Source: Pseudoalteromonas sp. (lineage in GTDB: Bacteria > Pseudomonadota > Gammaproteobacteria > Enterobacterales > Alteromonadaceae). Taken from it: a stretch of 64,000 bases of DNA. The notes under the pieces are model-generated. The model searched no databases and had not been told where the DNA came from. It saw only the letters and a list, made by a program, of their open reading frames with translations. The DNA lies in contig NZ_JAGYIU010000001.1 in assembly GCF_018402495.1 (NCBI RefSeq), positions 186,001-250,000 of the forward strand, in the 5' to 3' direction. Of the stretch, positions 58,895-64,000 are shown one piece after another. The translations under genes and the position numbers were made by a program. Within the stretch, counting starts at the first letter, position 1; every line of letters starts with the position of its first letter.

Positions 58895-61014
58895 TTTACG
58901 AGCATAATATACGAATAGATGTGCCTGTTTTTATTATAGAATCTAAGGTTGCCTACCAAACGGTACGCCGCCCTACGGTATTTGAAAAAAGTGTATTGCA
59001 GTTGTTTGCTAAACACGCTGAGCAACTGGGACACTATCGTCTTGAAGATATAGCAAATCAGTTAAAGGTTAACTCGGTCTTTTTTGTAGAAGCACTTAAA
59101 TATTTGAGTGGATTTAGGGCTGTGGAATTTTTATATGGCTACACAATATCAGATGGTGCGGCATTAACATGCAATAGTATTGTAATTACCGCTGAGGGAC
59201 GAGAATTTCTCGAAAAAAACGCATTGCCGAGTAAAAGCAAAAATACAACGGAAACGGCGTACTATCATCCTTTTTCCGGTAAGCTAATTGGAAAAAACCA
59301 AATAAAAACGGATTCCTACTCAGATGTGAAGTGTCTTCCTAGTGAAGAGATGGACGTTACGCTTTCTGCGGTAAAGCCGCTGGTGGATGAGAAGCTGCAT
59401 CAACAATGGGAAAAAAAGCCGAATGAACGAATTAAAAGCATAGAATCTGCATTTCGTGGTGCGCTTCGTGATAGAAAAACTTTTAAAATAGATATTACTC
59501 ATAATGGCAACATAGAAATCATCGCTAATGATAATGATTTTTCAATGTGGCTTGACGCGGCTGATGCGGAATATCTGTGGCAGTTTTTGGTCTCTCCTAC
59601 TTTTACCACAGAGTCTAGTAACCCACCTTTTAGGGTGGACTGGAGCCAAGTACGCGATTTAGCACCTATTAAGAAAACAAGCGATTTAATTGTAAAGCAA
59701 AAGCCTTATTATCTTTTTTCTTTAGTAAACACGATTAAAACTGATGACGTACTTATTGTTTTAGATCCAAGTGAAGAAACGTCATTGGTCGATAAGGTCT
59801 TAACGCTCAAAGAGTCTCCAGTTGAATTGGATAGTGGTGTTGATGCACTAATAAAAACTAAATCTAAAGAAGGGAGTGTTTTAAAGCGTGGGCTCTGCGA
59901 GGTTTCTTATCGTGGTCAGCCGCGGCTTGTTGACCTGGCCTTACTGGTTGAGTCGAATGAAAAAATAAATGAGTTAGAACACTTTTTGCTAACAAGCAAT
60001 GATATTAACATTATTATTTTTTCTGCCGTTATCGGTGTTCAGCAAGCCATTGAGCGCTTACCTAGTGTATATATGCCACAGGTAGTCGAGTACTACGAAA
60101 AAATGAAAAAACTTAATACTGAAGTATCTCCTCATCACTTTAGAAAGAAAGTTAAGCTATTGATAAATAAAGAAGAAGTAGTGAGTTATGCCCAGTTATT
60201 TAATGAGCAAAATATACAGTTAGATGCATTGACACCTGAGTGTGCGGTTACGCTTATCAACAACGCTATTATAAAACGTGAACCTACATCTAGTTTATCT
60301 ATTTCTAAGACTCTTGCAGAGTTGGCTGATGTGTACGCGTCACTTAGAAATAAAACAGGGCAGGATTTATTAAGCTTAAATAACTTTGACTTGTTAAAGC
60401 TTAATGTTGCACGCTATAAGCTCTTACATAGTCTTCACGATCACGTTAATGTGTTTCGCGAAAGTCTTAACCCTTCTATTTTTAGCTGCTCAGATTTAGC
60501 GGTATTAGAAGATAAGCTAACAAAAGCCCTTGCCCACTTTAGTATCCAATATGAAGACCCTCAGAAAATTAATAAGCGTATTATTATTATTGATACGAAC
60601 TGCCTCATGCATAGCCTTCATCTCCTCGATAAAATTAAACCCTCAGACGAGCTCAAAATCCCTGTCACAGTAACACACGAGCTTGATAGGTTAAAAAATG
60701 ACAAAAATGAAGAGGGTGAGTGGACTGATACAGCTAAGCGCGCCAGAGCAGCAATTAATCGATTAAATGAACTGAATAGTTATGAGCCTTCTCATATCGA
60801 GCTGGTGGAGAAAATGGATAGATCTTCATTAGACTCACCAGATATTCATATTCTCTCGGTGGCTGTTTATTTTAGATTGTGCAATTCATTACTGCTCACC
60901 GATGATAAAAATTTAAGAAATATGGCTAATGCAGAAGGCATAGTAAATAAGTCGACACAGGAATACCTAACGAGCTCGGCAGGTAAAAAATCGAAGAAAA
61001 GGAAGAGAAAATGA
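58891..61014 (+). CDS. Large protein with C-terminal PIN-domain nuclease
   Basis: A 707-residue soluble protein. The N-terminal 110 residues look like winged-helix segments (YRLEDIANQLKVNSVFFVEALKYLSG). The middle (about 120-560) is not recognised. The C-terminus is a PIN domain: IIIIDTNCLMHSL (D568), VTHELDRLKND (E597), and the later acidic cluster DSPDIHILSVAVYF and LLTDDKNLRNMA, so all metal-binding acids appear present. PIN domains usually cut single-stranded RNA. It overlaps the helicase stop by 4 bases and the next gene by 4 bases, so it is part of one translationally coupled unit. No antitoxin-like small gene is nearby. Confidence 0.8.
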   Translation: MIYEHNIRIDVPVFIIESKVAYQTVRRPTVFEKSVLQLFAKHAEQLGHYRLEDIANQLKVNSVFFVEALKYLSGFRAVEFLYGYTISDGAALTCNSIVITAEGREFLEKNALPSKSKNTTETAYYHPFSGKLIGKNQIKTDSYSDVKCLPSEEMDVTLSAVKPLVDEKLHQQWEKKPNERIKSIESAFRGALRDRKTFKIDITHNGNIEIIANDNDFSMWLDAADAEYLWQFLVSPTFTTESSNPPFRVDWSQVRDLAPIKKTSDLIVKQKPYYLFSLVNTIKTDDVLIVLDPSEETSLVDKVLTLKESPVELDSGVDALIKTKSKEGSVLKRGLCEVSYRGQPRLVDLALLVESNEKINELEHFLLTSNDINIIIFSAVIGVQQAIERLPSVYMPQVVEYYEKMKKLNTEVSPHHFRKKVKLLINKEEVVSYAQLFNEQNIQLDALTPECAVTLINNAIIKREPTSSLSISKTLAELADVYASLRNKTGQDLLSLNNFDLLKLNVARYKLLHSLHDHVNVFRESLNPSIFSCSDLAVLEDKLTKALAHFSIQYEDPQKINKRIIIIDTNCLMHSLHLLDKIKPSDELKIPVTVTHELDRLKNDKNEEGEWTDTAKRARAAINRLNELNSYEPSHIELVEKMDRSSLDSPDIHILSVAVYFRLCNSLLLTDDKNLRNMANAEGIVNKSTQEYLTSSAGKKSKKRKRK

Positions 61015-62147
61015 GCCAAATACATTATGCACGTTATAGGTTAGAGCGTGAGCAGCGCCAAAGAGTAGCCAAGGAACGGGTCCGTAATACCACACATTCA
61101 TTTATCGAGCGTTACCATAGTGAGTTAGCAAGTATACATCAGCAAGGTTTAGCTGAGTATGTACAGGAACGTTATAACAGTTGTTTATCCTTGCTTAGGC
61201 AAATAGAAGCAGAGCTTGCTCATGATCCATTTAGTGCTAGAGAAAGATCTAAATCGTTGGGTAATGACATTTTTGCTCTGCGTAATGTAGCGCGACGTAT
61301 TAAAGTACAAGTTGAAGAGGCACAGTATCAGCAACACCGAGATGAGCTTGAGGCAAAAGCCAACGCAGTAAAAGAAAGAAAAGCACATATAAGTAATGCG
61401 TGGTCAGAAGAGCTACGTAATTGGACTGATAAATTATCACTGAATTTAATGCTAAAAGAAGTTAAAGAACTTGATCAGCAAGTGTTCGCGGAGCAATCAT
61501 CAGTAACACTTCAGAATTTATTAGATAAATTTAAGCAGCTTAAAACCAGAGGGTTAGCAAAAGCGGCGGAGCATCGAGCTATCATCGAAAAGCAAACACA
61601 GCACACGACTAATTGTGATGTCGTCCAAGCTGTAGTCGACATTGTTTCACCAAGCTTGCCAGCTGATGAGTCTAAAAAATTGACTGAACAAGCAAACACA
61701 ATTATTTCTGCGAATTCTAAAGATGCAAGTGAGCAGCTTAAAGAAATAGATCATTTATCAGATAGAGCAGATAAAATAATCGAAAATGAAGCGGTGAGAA
61801 AAGAAACGGTAAAAGCCATTTTTACCACGCTAAAGAGCACTGGTTTCACAGTACAAAAACCGAAAGTGGTGGAAACGAAAGCTGGCGTTAGCGAGGTCGT
61901 TATTGCTGCAAGTAGGCCTGCTGGAAACAGAGCAAGATTCAAAATACGTTTGGATGGCAGTTGCACCTATGAGTTTGATAATTATAAAGGCCAAACTTGT
62001 AAAAAGGATATTGATCAAGTTCTACCAAAGCTGAGTGAAGTATATGGAGTCGACTTATCCGATTCGCGGGTAGTGTGGAGTAACCCTGATGATGAAGATG
62101 CACAGATGAAACCCATACCATCGCAGACGATGAATAAAAAAGGGTAA
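61011..62147 (+). CDS. Coiled-coil protein of unknown function
   Basis: A 378-residue, highly charged protein; residues 1-290 are mostly helix with heptad-like patterns (RLEREQRQRVAKERVRN; KVQVEEAQYQQHRDELEAKANAVKERK). The last 90 residues form a small beta-containing domain (GNRARFKIRLDGSCTYEFDN, then DIDQVLPKLSEVYGVDL). I do not recognise a family and see no enzyme motif. It sits between the PIN protein (4-base overlap) and the AAA+ ATPase (4-base gap), so a structural or adaptor role in the same complex is the simplest guess. Confidence 0.78.
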   Translation: MSQIHYARYRLEREQRQRVAKERVRNTTHSFIERYHSELASIHQQGLAEYVQERYNSCLSLLRQIEAELAHDPFSARERSKSLGNDIFALRNVARRIKVQVEEAQYQQHRDELEAKANAVKERKAHISNAWSEELRNWTDKLSLNLMLKEVKELDQQVFAEQSSVTLQNLLDKFKQLKTRGLAKAAEHRAIIEKQTQHTTNCDVVQAVVDIVSPSLPADESKKLTEQANTIISANSKDASEQLKEIDHLSDRADKIIENEAVRKETVKAIFTTLKSTGFTVQKPKVVETKAGVSEVVIAASRPAGNRARFKIRLDGSCTYEFDNYKGQTCKKDIDQVLPKLSEVYGVDLSDSRVVWSNPDDEDAQMKPIPSQTMNKKG

Positions 62148-62151
62148 GGAC

Positions 62152-63996
62152 ATGAACAAACATAAGTTGTCAGAATGGATTGAAGATCTTTCGCGCCAGG
62201 CAAAGTTACGCCGCGGAATTGTTATAAGTGGTAATATTAATAATAGTGTTTTTACTCAAGAGGGAACACAGCAACCTTTTAAGCAGGTGTTAAACACAAC
62301 GTTTGAAAGGCTGGGTTTTAAGCACGTTATTCATTACTCTAGGGTAGGAGGGGTTTGCGGTATATCGCCAGAAGATTGGAACGAATTACAGCTATCATCA
62401 GCTCCACCCTCTGAACTAGTAGAGGGCGATGATTATGACTTTGATGATGAATCAGTGGTTGATCAGCAACAAGTGCAAACAGGTCAAACAGAGCTGACAC
62501 CACAGGATTTTTTTACAGTTGCTCAACGTGTAATGTTAAATCCTCATTTTCCGAAAATCGCATTTATTATCGACTGGTCCAATTTACTTTTTGGGCAGGT
62601 AAATGCACTTTCGGAGCAAGAGCGGGGATGGTTAACGCAATTACTACATAACCTACGAGACTCAGCAGATGAAATGTCGCGTGCAGAAATCGATAAAGTA
62701 CAAAGTTTAATGGTTTTTGTTTGTGAGGGCGCGAACCAACTGCCACCACAGTTGACCGTAGGTAACCCTCAGTTTGCTGAGATCGTTGTTCCGCTACCAA
62801 ACCGTGCTGAACGCCAACAAGCGATACTAGGTCTTTCTCCTATCTTTAACCTTGAAGGATCCTTAACAGTAGGATCTCGTTTATTAGAAGATTTTGTTGA
62901 TTTGACGGATTCGTTAACACTGCGTGAGATAAACCAACTCGCTCGGCTTTCACGCCATCAACAAGAAGCTTTATCCTTAGAGGCGCTAGTCTCGTTATAT
63001 CGTTACGGTAAAAAGGAATCGCCGTGGGAGCAATTAAACTACGACAAGTTAAAAGATGTTGAGAGTACCTTAAATCAGCGAGTAAAAGGACAAGAAGAAG
63101 CCATAAAATTAGTTAGAAAAGTGCTTGTTAGAGCGTTTACAGGTTTATCAGGTCTACAGCACTCGGCAAAATCTAGAATGCCAAAAGGGGCGCTTTTTTT
63201 TGTTGGCCCAACAGGTGTGGGCAAAACGGAACTAGCAAAATCATTAGCCAGTTTTTTATTTGGTGATGAAGATGCCTGTATGCGTTTTGATATGTCTGAA
63301 TTTAACCATGAACATGCAGATCAGCGTTTGGTAGGTGCTCCGCCTGGATATGTTGGTTATGAAGAAGGTGGCCAGCTAACTAACGCTGTCAAAAAAAGGC
63401 CGTTTTCATTGTTATTATTTGATGAAATTGAAAAAGCCCACCCGCGTATTTTAGATAAATTTTTACAAATTCTAGAAGATGGCCGTCTTACTGATGGCAA
63501 AGGCGAGACCGTTAACTTTTCTGACACCTTCATTGTCTTTACTTCGAATATTGGTGCGAGTGAAATTGAACCCGGTGAGCAAGCGCTCGAGCAGTTCAAA
63601 AGTCACGTTACAAAGCACTTTGTGCAAGAACTTAAGCGCCCAGAGCTGCTGGGCAGAATAGGAGAAGCAAATATAGTGCCTTTCAATTTTATGACGGATT
63701 TAGATGTTCTGGTTGCAATCGCGAAGGCAAAGTTAGAGCCTCTAAAAATACGTTTAAAAGAAAAGTGGGGCATATCGGATCTTATTTTTGATAATGAAAG
63801 CAAAGCCCTCACCACAATTGTCGCGCAAGTTGATAAAACGGCAGGTGGGCGAGGCGTGCTTAACGCGATGGTGTCGGCTCTGTTTGACCCTTTAGCTGAG
63901 TTTCTATTTGAAAATATTTCGGATTTTTCGGGCTTTAATGGCCGGCCAATCAGAGTAGTACAAGCAGGTAAAACCTTTGGTTTTGAGGTGGACTAA
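62152..63996 (+). CDS. ClpB-like AAA+ ATPase with a degenerate N-terminal domain
   Basis: A 614-residue protein. Residues 1-300 resemble an AAA-like fold that has lost Walker A (RRGIVISGNINNSVF stands in its place, with IAFIIDWSNLLF at a Walker B-like position). Residues 305-610 are a complete Clp D2-type module: GPTGVGKT (352-359), pore loop GYVG (399-402), Walker B LLFDEIEKAH (D424), sensor FTSNIGA, and the arginine-finger region PELLGRIG. No IGF/L ClpP-docking tripeptide is seen in the expected loop, so it is more likely a disaggregase or remodeler than a protease subunit. Its stop shares a base with the next start (TAATG at 63994-63998). Confidence 0.88.
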   Translation: MNKHKLSEWIEDLSRQAKLRRGIVISGNINNSVFTQEGTQQPFKQVLNTTFERLGFKHVIHYSRVGGVCGISPEDWNELQLSSAPPSELVEGDDYDFDDESVVDQQQVQTGQTELTPQDFFTVAQRVMLNPHFPKIAFIIDWSNLLFGQVNALSEQERGWLTQLLHNLRDSADEMSRAEIDKVQSLMVFVCEGANQLPPQLTVGNPQFAEIVVPLPNRAERQQAILGLSPIFNLEGSLTVGSRLLEDFVDLTDSLTLREINQLARLSRHQQEALSLEALVSLYRYGKKESPWEQLNYDKLKDVESTLNQRVKGQEEAIKLVRKVLVRAFTGLSGLQHSAKSRMPKGALFFVGPTGVGKTELAKSLASFLFGDEDACMRFDMSEFNHEHADQRLVGAPPGYVGYEEGGQLTNAVKKRPFSLLLFDEIEKAHPRILDKFLQILEDGRLTDGKGETVNFSDTFIVFTSNIGASEIEPGEQALEQFKSHVTKHFVQELKRPELLGRIGEANIVPFNFMTDLDVLVAIAKAKLEPLKIRLKEKWGISDLIFDNESKALTTIVAQVDKTAGGRGVLNAMVSALFDPLAEFLFENISDFSGFNGRPIRVVQAGKTFGFEVD

Positions 63997-64000
63997 TGGC

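Overview
The window looks like the chromosome of a marine gammaproteobacterium of the Alteromonadales, most likely Pseudoalteromonas. This is inferred from moderate-to-low GC, gammaproteobacterial protein sequences throughout, a pspF-sapABCDF cluster facing pspABC-ycjXF, and the long housekeeping block rpsB-tsf-pyrH-frr-uppS-cdsA-dxr-rseP-bamA-skp-lpxD-fabZ-lpxA-lpxB-rnhB-dnaE-accA-tilS. No species call can be made from the sequence alone. I saw no tRNA, 5S/16S/23S rRNA or CRISPR array.

Layout. 1-190: the end of a gene (possibly ppiD) and a two-way terminator. 199-6550 (minus): pspF-sapABCDF, a peptide/antimicrobial-peptide ABC importer behind the phage-shock regulator. 6673-10594 (plus): a sigma-54 promoter, pspABC, then ycjX-ycjF, an envelope-stress module. 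10730-13326: methionine gamma-lyase and the phenylalanine hydroxylase pair phhAB, preceded by two TyrR-like boxes. 13390-15420 (minus): a BetT-type BCCT transporter. 15675-16466: an orphan AbiC-like membrane protein. 16611-22307 (minus): a TPR protein, dapD, glnD and map. 22366-43780: the translation / isoprenoid / outer-membrane-assembly / lipid A / replication block, interrupted only by an odd gene-free gap between lpxA and lpxB. 43777-49470: a small membrane protein, a diguanylate cyclase, a decayed Kef-type antiporter, a patatin phospholipase and a DUF3014 protein. 49602-49713: the 4.5S signal recognition particle RNA.

Directly after the 4.5S RNA the character changes to an accessory region: a toxin remnant with an Imm11-like immunity gene, a truncated IS30, two nearly identical IS3-family elements and a truncated IS200 remnant. 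From 53650 to the window edge lies a tight operon: a very large UPF1-like SF1 helicase, a protein with a C-terminal PIN nuclease domain, a coiled-coil protein and a ClpB-like AAA+ ATPase, with a fifth gene starting at the last bases. The second IS3 copy sits inside the helicase gene with a clean 3-bp target duplication (AGG), so two apparently separate ORFs are one gene of about 1328 codons. The gene set resembles an anti-phage or RNA/protein quality-control island and does not match any named system I know. It is the main novelty candidate here.
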